This document shows positions 35,013 to 42,551 of a stretch of 47,563 nt of DNA, piece by piece. Position 1 is the stretch's first letter. Every line of letters begins with the position of its first letter. The position numbers and the translations under genes were made by a program. The notes beneath the pieces are model-generated. The model was not told where the DNA came from. It was given only the letters and a program-made list of their open reading frames with translations, and searched no databases. This DNA is from an uncultured Eubacteriales bacterium. Its GTDB lineage: Bacteria > Bacillota > Clostridia > Oscillospirales > Oscillospiraceae. Location of the stretch: assembly GCA_900549485.1 (NCBI GenBank), contig UROG01000016.1, positions 1 to 47,563 on the forward strand. Direction: 5' to 3'.

Positions 35013-35726
35013 ATGAAGAAAATGTATGTTCTGATAGGAAACTACGGCAGCGGAAAGAGTGAGCTTGCATTGAATTTCGCTTTCAAGGCCGCCGCCAGAG
35101 GCGAGCGCACGGAGCTACTTGATCTCGACATGGTGAACACCTATTTCCGCCTTACCGAGCGCGGTAAAATGACGCGCATGAAGGAAATACGTCTCGTTTC
35201 CCCCAACTATTCCTGCTCCGGCGTTGAAACGCTTTCCCTTCCCGCAGAGGTTGCTTCCGCGTTCGCAATGGATTGGGACACCGTTGTTTTCGACGTCGGC
35301 GGCGACGCCGTCGGCTCCACCGCTCTCGGCCGCTATCATCAGGATTTTATGGACATGCTTGACGAAGGCGGGGAGCTTGAGGTGCTCAACGTTGTAAACA
35401 CTCGCCGCCCCCTTGCCGGTACCGTTGAGAAGATACTGCATCTCCAGGAGGATATGCAGGTGCATTCCCGTCTTAAAATCTCCGGAATGATAAACAACAC
35501 AAATCTTGCGACCGCCACGACCGAGGCCGATCTGAGAGACGGTTATGAAATTATAAAGGAAGTCTCCGAGATGAGCGGCGTTCCGGTGCTCTACACCTCC
35601 GGTAAGAAGGAGTTTCTGGACAAGTTCCTCGCCGAGGGGCACGACAGCCGGTATATCGGCACTCCCATTGCAATAGACACATATATGCAGCGCGACTGGG
35701 ACAGCTGGATCGAAGGTCTGTCCTGA
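35013..35726 (+). CDS. P-loop ATPase of unknown function next to korDABC
   Basis: A 237-residue SIMIBI-type (MinD/ParA-like) NTPase. Walker A is LIGNYGSGKSELAL (~7-20), an Asp-rich switch follows (LLDLDMVNTYFRL), and Walker B-like VVFDVGGDAVGSTALG lies near 90. The next conserved patch is NVVNTRRPLAGT. There is no membrane helix or metal-binding Cys cluster. It lies 102 bp upstream of korD in the same direction, and I believe the pairing recurs in Clostridia, so it may help assemble or regulate the oxidoreductase. That role is an inference from position only. Confidence 0.8.
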   Translation: MKKMYVLIGNYGSGKSELALNFAFKAAARGERTELLDLDMVNTYFRLTERGKMTRMKEIRLVSPNYSCSGVETLSLPAEVASAFAMDWDTVVFDVGGDAVGSTALGRYHQDFMDMLDEGGELEVLNVVNTRRPLAGTVEKILHLQEDMQVHSRLKISGMINNTNLATATTEADLRDGYEIIKEVSEMSGVPVLYTSGKKEFLDKFLAEGHDSRYIGTPIAIDTYMQRDWDSWIEGLS

Positions 35727-35828
35727 CCGAAAGCCCGCTTTCCGCGTTTTAAAAATGTATCCCCATCCGCGTGTGCGGTTTTTATATAAGGCAGAGCTTT
35801 TCAGTAATATTAGAAAAGAGGTAGTATC

Positions 35829-36038
35829 ATGGTAAAGGTCATTATTGATGAGGTGCTTTGCAAAGGATGCGGTCTTTGTATCAAGGCCTGCCCCAAGCAG
35901 GTTCTCGCCCTTTCCAAAGCAAGGCTCAACGCAAAAGGCTACCATCCGTCAGAGGTAGTCGATCAGGCATCCTGCATAGGCTGTGCATCCTGCGCACGTA
36001 CATGCCCCGATGTAGCAATCAGGATAGAGAAGGAATAA
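35829..36038 (+). CDS. korD: 2-oxoacid:ferredoxin oxidoreductase delta subunit (2[4Fe-4S] ferredoxin)
   Basis: A 69-residue ferredoxin-like subunit with two four-Cys clusters: CKGCGLCIKACPKQ (~11-24) and CIGCASCARTCPDV (~49-62). It wires electrons from the ThDP site to external ferredoxin. It precedes korA by 13 bp. GAGG lies 7-8 bp before the ATG. Confidence 0.93.
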   Translation: MVKVIIDEVLCKGCGLCIKACPKQVLALSKARLNAKGYHPSEVVDQASCIGCASCARTCPDVAIRIEKE

Positions 36039-36051
36039 GGAGGAAATAAAA

Positions 36052-37125
36052 ATGGCATTGACTCTTATGAAGGGCAGCGAAGCAATCGCGGAGGCCGCCA
36101 TTCGCGCCGGCGCCCGTTTCTTCTTCGGCTATCCTATCACCCCGCAGACTGAGATCCCCGAATACATGTCCGCACGTATGCCCGAGATAGGCGGCTGCTT
36201 CCTTCAGGCAGAAAGCGAAGTTGCGGCTATCAACATGGTGTACGGCGCTGCATCCACCGGCGCACGCGTTATCACCTCGTCCTCCAGCCCCGGAGTTTCC
36301 CTCAAGCAGGAAGGTATATCCTACTGCGCAGGCGCTCAGGTTCCGTGCGTTATTCTCAACGTAATGCGCGGTGGCCCCGGTCTCGGCTCCATCCAGGCCT
36401 CTCAGGGCGACTATTTCCAGGCGACCAAGGGCGGCGGCAACGGCGACTATCATCTGCTGACCTACGCTCCCGCATCCATTCAGGAAGCTATAAACATCTT
36501 CTCCTTTGCCTTTGACAAAGCAGAGAAGTACAGAGTGCCCGTAATGTTCCTCGCAGACGGCATCATGGCTCAGATGATGGAGCCTGTCGAGATGCCCGAG
36601 ATGGTCGATTACAAGGTAGATCCCGAGAAAAAGCCTTGGGCATGCACCGGCTTCAAGCCCGGCGACGACCCCAAGAAGAGAGGCGTTATCAACTCCCTGT
36701 ATATCAATACTGAGGAGCTTACGCTTCACAACGACGACCTTCAGGCAATCTATCGTGAGATAGAGAAGAACGAGGTCATGTATGAGACATATAAGTGCGA
36801 AGACGCGGATTATGTCATTGCCGCGTTCGGCACCGTCGCAAGAATCGCAAAGTCCGCTATCAATCAGCTCCGCGACGAGGGCGTGAAGGTTGGTCTGTTC
36901 CGTCCCATCACCGTATGGCCGTTCCCGTATGCCGAGCTTCTCAGCGCAGTTGCCGGTAAGAAGGCAGTGCTTGACGTTGAGGTCAACGAGGGACAGATGC
37001 TTGAGGACGTCAGACTTGCCGTCGGCGACAAGGTTCCCGTACACTATTTCGGTCACTGCGGCAGCCAGATGCCCACTACCGATGAAATCAAGGCAGAGAT
37101 CCTCAAAATTAAGGAGGGTATGTAA
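36052..37125 (+). CDS. korA: 2-oxoacid:ferredoxin oxidoreductase alpha subunit
   Basis: A 357-residue pyrimidine-binding half of the ThDP enzyme: LMKGSEAIAEAAIRAGARFFFGYPITPQTE at the start, then the SSPGVSLKQEG and RGGPGLGSIQASQGDYFQA patches, and the C-terminal domain with FRPITVWPFPYAEL. Oxidises 2-oxoacids (2-oxoglutarate or branched-chain type) with CoA to acyl-CoA, CO2 and reduced ferredoxin; the reverse supports biosynthesis. AAGGAGG lies just upstream; its stop abuts korB. Confidence 0.95.
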   Translation: MALTLMKGSEAIAEAAIRAGARFFFGYPITPQTEIPEYMSARMPEIGGCFLQAESEVAAINMVYGAASTGARVITSSSSPGVSLKQEGISYCAGAQVPCVILNVMRGGPGLGSIQASQGDYFQATKGGGNGDYHLLTYAPASIQEAINIFSFAFDKAEKYRVPVMFLADGIMAQMMEPVEMPEMVDYKVDPEKKPWACTGFKPGDDPKKRGVINSLYINTEELTLHNDDLQAIYREIEKNEVMYETYKCEDADYVIAAFGTVARIAKSAINQLRDEGVKVGLFRPITVWPFPYAELLSAVAGKKAVLDVEVNEGQMLEDVRLAVGDKVPVHYFGHCGSQMPTTDEIKAEILKIKEGM

Positions 37126-37869
37126 ATGTCAGTCGTATTTGAAAAGACCCCTTATCTTACCGATAAGCCGTTTCACTACTGCCCCGGCTGCAACCACGGT
37201 ATTATTCACCGTCTGGTAGCCGAATGTCTGGAAGAATCCGGTATGGGCGGCAACATCGTCGGTGTTGCACCTGTCGGATGCTCCGTTTTCGCTTATGATT
37301 ATTTCAACGTCGATATGATCGAAGCCGCACACGGCCGCGCTCCTGCCGTCGCAACCGGCGTAAAGCGTGCAAGACCCGACTCTCTGGTATTCACCTATCA
37401 GGGCGACGGCGACCTTGCTTCCATCGGTACTGCCGAGATCGTTCACGCCGCACACCGCGGTGAAAAGATCTGCACCATTTTTGTCAACAACGCTATCTAC
37501 GGTATGACCGGCGGTCAGATGGCTCCTACCTCTCTTGTAGGTCAGAAGACCACCACCAGCCCCTACGGCCGTGACGAGGCATGGTGCGGCGCACCTATCA
37601 AGATGAGCGAGATGCTCGCGCAGGTTCCCGGTTCGTACTATATCGAGCGCTGCGCTGTCAACAACAACGCCAACATCATCAAGACCAAGAAGGCCATCAA
37701 GAAGGCTATGCAGTATCAGATGGAAGGCAAGGGCTTCTGCATGATAGAAGTTCTGTCCACCTGCCCCACCAACTGGGGTCTCAACCCTGTTGAAGCTCTC
37801 AAGTGGCTGGAAGAGAATATGATCCCCTACTATCCTCTGGGCGTATATAAAGACAAGGAGGCCAAGTAA
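37126..37869 (+). CDS. korB: 2-oxoacid:ferredoxin oxidoreductase beta subunit (ThDP-binding)
   Basis: A 247-residue subunit carrying the ThDP-diphosphate site: FHYCPGCNHGIIHRL, then GDGDLASIGTAEIVHAAHRG followed by IFVNNAIYGMTGGQMAPTS, the standard GDG...N motif. It begins directly after the korA stop, so translation is coupled (the RBS is in the korA 3' end). No extra four-Cys cluster, as expected since korD supplies the Fe-S centres. Confidence 0.95.
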   Translation: MSVVFEKTPYLTDKPFHYCPGCNHGIIHRLVAECLEESGMGGNIVGVAPVGCSVFAYDYFNVDMIEAAHGRAPAVATGVKRARPDSLVFTYQGDGDLASIGTAEIVHAAHRGEKICTIFVNNAIYGMTGGQMAPTSLVGQKTTTSPYGRDEAWCGAPIKMSEMLAQVPGSYYIERCAVNNNANIIKTKKAIKKAMQYQMEGKGFCMIEVLSTCPTNWGLNPVEALKWLEENMIPYYPLGVYKDKEAK

Positions 37870-37871
37870 TC

Positions 37872-38408
37872 ATGACTAAAGAGTTCATTTTCGCAGGCTT
37901 CGGCGGTCAGGGTATGCTCCTTATAGGCAAGTTTCTTGCTATGGCATGCATGCTTGACGGCAAGCACGTTTCGTGGCTTCCCTCCTACGGTCCCGAGATG
38001 CGCGGCGGTACCGCAAACTGCTCCGTTATCATAAGCGACGACGACGTTGCGTCCCCTCTGGTAGATATGGCAGACTGCATCGTTGCCATGAACCTGCCCT
38101 CCCTTGACAAGTTTGAAGATCATGTCAAGCCCGGTGGAACACTCGTTATCAACAGCTCCATTATCGAGCGCAAGTCCACGCGCACTGACATCAACGTCGT
38201 CTACTGCGACGCGATGAAGATTGCAGAAGAGGTCGGCAACCCCAAGGGTGCAAACGTTGCTATCCTCGGCGCTCTGCTTGAGAAAGAGCCTATCGTTTCC
38301 GTTGACAAGATGATGGAAGCGATCAGGATCGAGCTTGGCGAGCGTAAGCTCAGATTCCTTGAAGGCAACAAGAAAGCTCTTATTGCCGGTATGGAAGCAG
38401 CAAAGTAA
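37872..38408 (+). CDS. korC: 2-oxoacid:ferredoxin oxidoreductase gamma subunit
   Basis: A 178-residue subunit of the complex, family-typical start KEFIFAGFGGQGMLLIGKFLA and the SYGPEMRGGTANCSVIIS motif, which contributes to CoA/subunit contacts. It begins 2 bp after korB stops, with AGGAGG in the korB end. Last gene of the operon before a 19-bp-stem terminator. Confidence 0.95.
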   Translation: MTKEFIFAGFGGQGMLLIGKFLAMACMLDGKHVSWLPSYGPEMRGGTANCSVIISDDDVASPLVDMADCIVAMNLPSLDKFEDHVKPGGTLVINSSIIERKSTRTDINVVYCDAMKIAEEVGNPKGANVAILGALLEKEPIVSVDKMMEAIRIELGERKLRFLEGNKKALIAGMEAAK

Positions 38409-38428
38409 TCACAAGCATTCTTTACTCA

Positions 38429-38473
38429 GCGCGTTCAAAAAAGTCCTTGCAGGACTTTTTTGAACGCGCTTTC
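38429..38473 (+). terminator. Terminator of korDABC with 19-bp perfect stem
   Basis: Arms 38429-38447 and 38451-38469 are exact complements around a TGC loop. The T-run (38456-38461) is within the descending arm, with more T just after. It belongs to the 387-bp gene-free gap up to 38795, which also holds the two hairpins and the promoter listed next. Confidence 0.8.
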
Positions 38474-38509
38474 CGCCGAGCATTTTGGAAGAGTTCAGAA
38501 GGCTGCTGC

Positions 38510-38537
38510 CGAAAGCCTTGATATATCAAGGCTTTCG
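38510..38537. repeat. Perfect 28-bp palindrome downstream of korC
   Basis: The 14-bp half CGAAAGCCTTGATA is followed directly by its exact complement. With flanking CTGC.CGG pairs it can form a long hairpin or cruciform. No T-run follows, so it is not a standard terminator. Confidence 0.6.
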
Positions 38538-38631
38538 ACGGCGGTTTATCCAATTTGAGGCGGGCCTTGCCCCCTCAAGCCCCCTCCACTGCTCTGTTAT
38601 CGGACTTTAACACATAGTTTTTTGACAGTCT

Positions 38632-38680
38632 CAGCTTGTCAAAGAATCTCAATGAGGTTTTTTGACAAGCTGAAATTTTC
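38632..38680. repeat. 12-bp inverted repeat with adjacent direct repeat
   Basis: CAGCTTGTCAAA (38632-38643) and its complement (38661-38672) enclose a 17-nt loop and end in AAATTTTC. The segment AGCTGAAATTTTC recurs at about 38703. Possibly a terminator remnant or dispersed intergenic repeat. Confidence 0.45.
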
Positions 38681-38735
38681 TTTTCCCGCCTAAGCCGCAT
38701 AAAGCTGAAATTTTCATTGCTGTCATAAATTGCGA

Positions 38736-38764
38736 TTGAAAAAAAGGGCTGTATGCGGTATTAT
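38736..38764 (+). promoter_or_regulatory. Sigma-A promoter for the aldehyde dehydrogenase gene
   Basis: TTGAAA (38736-38741), 17-bp spacer, TATTAT (38759-38764). Start near 38771, leader about 25 nt. Confidence 0.68.
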
Positions 38765-38795
38765 TTTTTTAATATGATCCGGAGGTATAAGCCGA

Positions 38796-40160
38796 ATGAA
38801 TATAAGCTCCGTTGTCGAGGCTCAGAGAAAATATTTTGAATCGGGCGCTACGCGAAGCACGGAGTTCCGTATCGAGATGCTGAAAAAGCTGCGCCGCTCC
38901 ATATCGGACAATAACAGCGCAATTTCGGACGCGCTCATGCGCGATCTTAACAAGCATCCGTATGAGACATATATGTGCGAAACGGGGCTTGTGCTGGAGG
39001 AGATCACTTATCACATAAAGCATTTCGCAAAGTGGAGCCGTGTCAGACGCGTTCCAGGCTCCATCGGGCAGCTGCCCGGAAGCGGGCGTATCTATCCAGA
39101 GCCATACGGTGTTGCGCTTATTATGGCGCCGTGGAATTATCCGGTGCAGCTTTGTCTTATGCCGCTCATCGGGGCGATCTCCGCAGGCAACTGCGCGGTG
39201 GTGAAGCCCTCCGCCTATGCCGCTGAGAGCAGCCGTGTGATACACAAGATCATTTCGGACGCTTTCCCGCCCGAGTACGTCTCGGTCATCGAGGGTGGGC
39301 GCGCCGAAAATCAGGCGCTTCTTGAAGAGAAGTTCGACTACATTTTCTTCACCGGCAGTCCTAACGTCGGTCACACGGTGATGGAGCAGGCGTCGAAAAC
39401 CCTCACCCCCGTTACGCTTGAGCTGGGCGGCAAAAGCCCTGTCATAGTCGATGAAACGGCAAATATTCCTCTGGCCGCACGCCGCGTCGCTTTCGGCAAA
39501 GTACTCAACGCCGGTCAGACGTGTGTTGAGCCGGACTATCTGCTTATCAGACGCAGCGTCCGTGATCGGTTTATAGAGGAGTACCGGAAGGCGCTCAAAT
39601 CGTTTTTCCCGCACGGCGATATGTCGATGATGGTGCATATAATCAACGGCAAGCATTTTGACCGTCTCGCCGGGATTCTCGCAAGCGGTACGGCGGTGAT
39701 CGGCGGCGGTTCGGATAAAGTCAGCCGTTTTATAGAGCCGACGGTGCTCGTTGATGTTCCGCTTGATTCCCCCGCGATGCGGCAGGAAATTTTCGGGCCG
39801 ATCCTGCCGGTGATCTGTTATGACGAACTTGACGAATGTATAGACTTTATCCGCTCAAGGCCGCGTCCGCTGGCGCTGTATATGTTCTCTGAGGACAAAG
39901 CCGCACAGCGCAGAGTGCTTGACTCCTGCTCCTTCGGCGGCGGATGCATCAACGACACCATACTGCATCTTGCCGGTTCCGGCATGGGCTTCGGCGGCGT
40001 CGGCAATTCCGGCATGGGCAGCTATCACGGACAAAAGAGCTACGAGACGTTCACGCATTTCCGAAGCGTACTCCGCCAGTCCACCGTGATTGACGTGCCT
40101 CTGCGCTATCTGCCGTACAGTGCGCTCAAGGACAAGCTTGTAAAAAAGCTGCTTAAATAA
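38796..40160 (+). CDS. NAD(P)-dependent aldehyde dehydrogenase (class 3-like)
   Basis: A 454-residue ALDH without signal peptide. The Glu base is in VTLELGGKSPVIV and the catalytic Cys in NAGQTCVEPDY; the cofactor loop is FTGSPNVGHTVM and the PWNYPVQL segment is typical. Its short length and C-terminal tail (YSALKDKLVKKLLK) match class 3/fatty-aldehyde ALDHs such as B. subtilis YwdH. Oxidises an aldehyde to the acid; substrate unknown. Own promoter, CCGGAGG ~9 bp before the ATG; a MOSC gene follows 42 bp later. Confidence 0.9.
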   Translation: MNISSVVEAQRKYFESGATRSTEFRIEMLKKLRRSISDNNSAISDALMRDLNKHPYETYMCETGLVLEEITYHIKHFAKWSRVRRVPGSIGQLPGSGRIYPEPYGVALIMAPWNYPVQLCLMPLIGAISAGNCAVVKPSAYAAESSRVIHKIISDAFPPEYVSVIEGGRAENQALLEEKFDYIFFTGSPNVGHTVMEQASKTLTPVTLELGGKSPVIVDETANIPLAARRVAFGKVLNAGQTCVEPDYLLIRRSVRDRFIEEYRKALKSFFPHGDMSMMVHIINGKHFDRLAGILASGTAVIGGGSDKVSRFIEPTVLVDVPLDSPAMRQEIFGPILPVICYDELDECIDFIRSRPRPLALYMFSEDKAAQRRVLDSCSFGGGCINDTILHLAGSGMGFGGVGNSGMGSYHGQKSYETFTHFRSVLRQSTVIDVPLRYLPYSALKDKLVKKLLK

Positions 40161-40202
40161 TTTTCAAATCTAATGTCAACGGAATATATTGGAGGAAAAA
40201 TC

Positions 40203-40649
40203 ATGGGAAAAGTTATCGCGGTATGCACAAGCGACCGTAAAGGCATACAGAAGCACAACGTCGAAACCGCACATTTTTCTGCCGAGTGGGGTATTGACGG
40301 CGACGCACACGCCGGAAAATGGCACAGGCAGGTAAGCCTTCTGAGCGCGGAAAAAATAGACGCATTCAACAAGCGCGGCGCGAACGTCATCCCGGGCGCG
40401 TTCGGTGAAAACCTTGTTGTGGACGGTTTTGACTTCCGCGCACTCCCCGTCGGCACTCTGCTGCGCTGCGGCGATGTACTGCTGGAGATAACGCAGATAG
40501 GCAAAGAGTGTCACAGCCATTGCGAAATATACAAAAAAATGGGCGAATGTATCATGCCGCGTGAGGGTGTTTTTTCCCGCGTACTCAAGCCGGGCAGCAT
40601 CTCCGTCGGCGACGAAATGAACATCGTAAAGCGTGAGGAGCTATTATAA
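40203..40649 (+). CDS. MOSC-domain protein
   Basis: A 148-residue protein consisting of one MOSC domain (molybdenum-cofactor sulfurase C-terminal type): IDGDAHAGKWHRQVSLLS, PGAFGENLVVDGFD, LPVGTLLRCGDVLLEITQIGKECHSHC with the conserved Cys. Such proteins are thought to carry sulfur or act in Moco handling. Start at 40203 chosen for TTGGAGG 8 bp upstream rather than the ATG at 40173. It may share a transcript with the aldehyde dehydrogenase gene. Confidence 0.9.
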   Translation: MGKVIAVCTSDRKGIQKHNVETAHFSAEWGIDGDAHAGKWHRQVSLLSAEKIDAFNKRGANVIPGAFGENLVVDGFDFRALPVGTLLRCGDVLLEITQIGKECHSHCEIYKKMGECIMPREGVFSRVLKPGSISVGDEMNIVKREELL

Positions 40650-40681
40650 AATAAAGCGGGCGAGCCGGGTCGCGGCTCTGG

Positions 40682-40699
40682 ACTGCCCCCGGCAGTCCA
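40682..40699. other. Short perfect hairpin after the MOSC gene
   Basis: GACTGCC, loop CCC, GGCAGTC with a further G-C pair at each side. Followed at 40715-40724 by TTCGAGTCCC, a ten-base inverted match to the T-arm of the neighbouring tRNA-Glu. No T-run. Confidence 0.4.
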
Positions 40700-40736
40700 T
40701 TCACTCCCGCTCCCTTCGAGTCCCACGGGAGATATT

Positions 40737-40776
40737 TAAAATAAATCAGCCCGCCTTCGGCGGACTGATTTATTTT
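40737..40776. terminator. Bidirectional terminator of the tRNA pair and the MOSC gene
   Basis: AAATAAATCAG...CGCC, loop TTCG, GGCG...CTGATTTATTT: a long stem with a UUCG loop and A/T-rich base giving U-rich tails on both strands. It begins two bases after the tRNA-Glu 3' end on the minus strand. Confidence 0.75.
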
Positions 40777-40777
40777 A

Positions 40778-40849
40778 TGACCCGTACGGGACTCGAACCC
40801 ATGTTACCGCCGTGAAAGGGCGGTGTCTTAACCACTTGACCAACGGGCC
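40778..40849 (-). tRNA. tRNA-Glu (anticodon TTC)
   Basis: The minus strand starts GGCCCGTTGGTCAAGTGG and folds as a full cloverleaf. Acceptor GGCCCGT pairs with ACGGGTC (one G-T). The anticodon arm ACCGCCCTTTCACGGCGGT holds TTC, the T-arm is GGGTTCGAGTCCC-like, and the discriminator is A. CCA is not encoded. It nearly matches the Bacillus tRNA-Glu I remember and sits immediately after tRNA-Met. Confidence 0.96.
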
Positions 40850-40925
40850 TGGTAGCGGCAATCTGATTCGAACAGATGACAACACGGGTATGAACCGGGT
40901 GCTCTACCAACTGAGCTATGCCGCC
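40850..40925 (-). tRNA. tRNA-Met (anticodon CAT), CCA encoded
   Basis: The minus strand starts GGCGGCATAGCTCAGTTGG. Acceptor GGCGGCA/TGCCGCT (one G-T), D-arm GCTCAGTTGGTAGAGC, T-arm ATCTGTTCGAATCAGAT, discriminator A and an encoded CCA (40850-40852). The anticodon stem CCCGG/CCGTG has a C28-U42 mismatch. Overall it matches elongator tRNA-Met more than tRNA-Ile2 (also CAT). It directly abuts tRNA-Glu, so the pair is processed from one transcript. Confidence 0.93.
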
Positions 40926-40955
40926 ATTTTTTATTTTTTCGCGAAACGCATGGTG

Positions 40956-40984
40956 ATTATATAGAATCTGTCATGATTTGTCAA
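40956..40984 (-). promoter_or_regulatory. Perfect-consensus sigma-A promoter for the tRNA pair
   Basis: Minus strand TTGACA (40979-40984), 17-bp spacer, TATAAT (40956-40961); start near 40949, about 24 nt before tRNA-Met. Both hexamers match consensus exactly, as expected for stable-RNA genes. Confidence 0.92.
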
Positions 40985-41066
40985 GCCCTTTTCTGCGATT
41001 TTCCAAAAAAATTCCGGTTTGGAATCTGCGGAAAGCGTTCATACTTACCATACCAAGTAAAAAGGA

Positions 41067-41501
41067 GTGGTAACAATGCAGTCAAAGACCTATAAGCTCT
41101 GGAAGGAAGCGGTGGTGTTTTACATCGGCGGGATGTTTTACTGTCTGGTCGAGCTGCTCTGGCGCGGATGGACGCACGGCAGTATGTTCCTGCTGGGGGC
41201 GGTGTGCTTTTATGTCGTCGGCGGGATGGATCGCTGGTGGCACGCGCCGGTAGTGGTGCAGATGGCGGTCGGGGCGCTGATCGTCACGTTTTTTGAGTTC
41301 TGGACCGGCGTGCTGGTCAACATGGTGCTGCATATGAACGTCTGGACGTATGAGCACGTACCGTTCAACTTTTTGGGACAAATTTGCCTGCCGTTCACGC
41401 TTCTATGGTTCCCGTTGTGCGGCATCGGTATTCTGTTTGAAAACTTATTGCGGCACTGGCTGTTCGGAGAGCCTGTGCCGCAATATCGGTGGGTTATTTA
41501 G
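41067..41501 (+). CDS. Putative ABC-transporter type IV / CmpB-like membrane protein (PF06541-like)
   Basis: A 144-residue integral membrane protein with four hydrophobic segments (~10-30, ~36-52, ~58-85, ~105-130). The pattern FYIGGMFYCLVELLWRGWTH and VWTYEHVPFNFLGQICLPF fits a family annotated as putative ABC-transporter type IV, of unknown function. GGAG lies about 9 bp before the ATG. It overlaps the convergent next gene by 8 bp. Codon use (no ATA) is like that of genes further right. Confidence 0.78.
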   Translation: MVTMQSKTYKLWKEAVVFYIGGMFYCLVELLWRGWTHGSMFLLGAVCFYVVGGMDRWWHAPVVVQMAVGALIVTFFEFWTGVLVNMVLHMNVWTYEHVPFNFLGQICLPFTLLWFPLCGIGILFENLLRHWLFGEPVPQYRWVI

Positions 41502-42306
41502 CCGGCTCTTCCTCCGGACCGCGCGGGAACAGGAGCTGCACGCTGCTGATGGCAATGGAAAGCAGGAGTGAGGCGTTGACGAGCAGCTCGTCCATTGCGC
41601 CGTGGGCCAGCGTGTCGGCGACGGTGATGGAGCAGAAAACGATGGCGTTCAGACACCAGAACAGGCTGATGCGCCGTTTGCCGCGGTTCAGACAGAACCC
41701 CGCAAGCTGGAAGAAGCTGAGCATGGCACAGATGGCCGCTAGGAGCTGGAAGCAGTAATCATGAATGGACGGATCGGTGTTCCATTCCTGAAAGCAGACG
41801 ATCAGCCGGACGACGAGATAAACGCTGGCCAGCATATACAGCAGTGCCGAGGGCTTCTTTCCGGACAGGCGCAGCAGGGCAAAGGCGGCAATGCACACCG
41901 CCGAGAGAAGGCCCAGCGGCGCGAGCATGGCCGACAGCGCTCCGGAAACGACGGGTGACTGCGTTGCAAGCGCGGTGGTCGGCTCGCGGCCCTGAATCCA
42001 CAGCAGAACATTTCCGCAGACCAGACCGACTGCTGCGACAAGCTGCAAGCCGTTGAGCAGGGGAGCGGCGGTAAAAATCGCATGGTAGCCGGTCAGCCGC
42101 CGCAGCGGCAGCAGAAGCGCAAAAAACGCCGCCAGCAGCACGAACGTCAAAACGGTCAGCACGATATGAAGATAACTGCCCGGCGCAAGACTTCCGTCGG
42201 ACAAAAGCTCGTTTGCAAGCTGCGCACGCCGGACGAAAAAGCCGATCAGCGAGCCAAGCAGCGTTACGATCAGCAAAAGCAGCTGGGGCAGAGTGGATTT
42301 CTTCAT
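41494..42306 (-). CDS. Multi-pass membrane protein of unknown function
   Basis: Start at 42306 chosen for GGAGG ~10 bp upstream; the product begins MKKSTLPQLLLLIVTLLGSL. The 270 residues are mostly hydrophobic, with seven or eight predicted helices separated by short loops, and a charged C-terminus (RGPEEEPAK). I recognise no family motif or catalytic residue. It diverges from the rimP operon and converges on the CmpB-like gene. Confidence 0.7.
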   Translation of the reverse strand: MKKSTLPQLLLLIVTLLGSLIGFFVRRAQLANELLSDGSLAPGSYLHIVLTVLTFVLLAAFFALLLPLRRLTGYHAIFTAAPLLNGLQLVAAVGLVCGNVLLWIQGREPTTALATQSPVVSGALSAMLAPLGLLSAVCIAAFALLRLSGKKPSALLYMLASVYLVVRLIVCFQEWNTDPSIHDYCFQLLAAICAMLSFFQLAGFCLNRGKRRISLFWCLNAIVFCSITVADTLAHGAMDELLVNASLLLSIAISSVQLLFPRGPEEEPAK

Positions 42307-42440
42307 AAGCAGGGGACCTCCGATCCTACCGTGCGGTATTTCGTGAGCATCATTATAGCACATCGGGCAAAAAAAAGACAGAGCGAACGAAAAAAATTTC
42401 TGTTTGCAGGGAAAAACAGATAAATAGTGAAAAAAACCCC

Positions 42441-42469
42441 TTGCATTTCATAGATCGCGGTGCTATAAT
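42441..42469 (+). promoter_or_regulatory. Sigma-A promoter of the rimP-nusA-infB operon
   Basis: TTGCAT (42441-42446), 17-bp spacer, TATAAT (42464-42469). Start near 42476, leader about 76 nt to rimP, containing the hairpin at 42498-42519. Confidence 0.85.
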
Positions 42470-42497
42470 ACAGTCAATCAATAGTAGTATTTACTAA

Positions 42498-42526
42498 AGA
42501 GAGGGGAATTCCCCTCTCTTTTCTCT
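42498..42526 (+). promoter_or_regulatory. Leader terminator/attenuator upstream of rimP-nusA
   Basis: A perfect 22-bp palindrome (42498-42519, half AGAGAGGGGAA) followed by TTTTCTC forms an intrinsic terminator about 22 nt into the transcript. In Bacillus subtilis the homologous operon is reported to be attenuated by NusA in its leader, so autoregulation here is a reasonable inference. Confidence 0.7.
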
Positions 42527-42551
42527 TGACTATTTTGACGAGGTGCTGACG

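Noticed and set aside
40173..40202. Upstream ATG as start of the MOSC gene
   Set aside because: The region contains the good TTGGAGG site for the ATG at 40203, and the extra residues do not belong to the MOSC domain.
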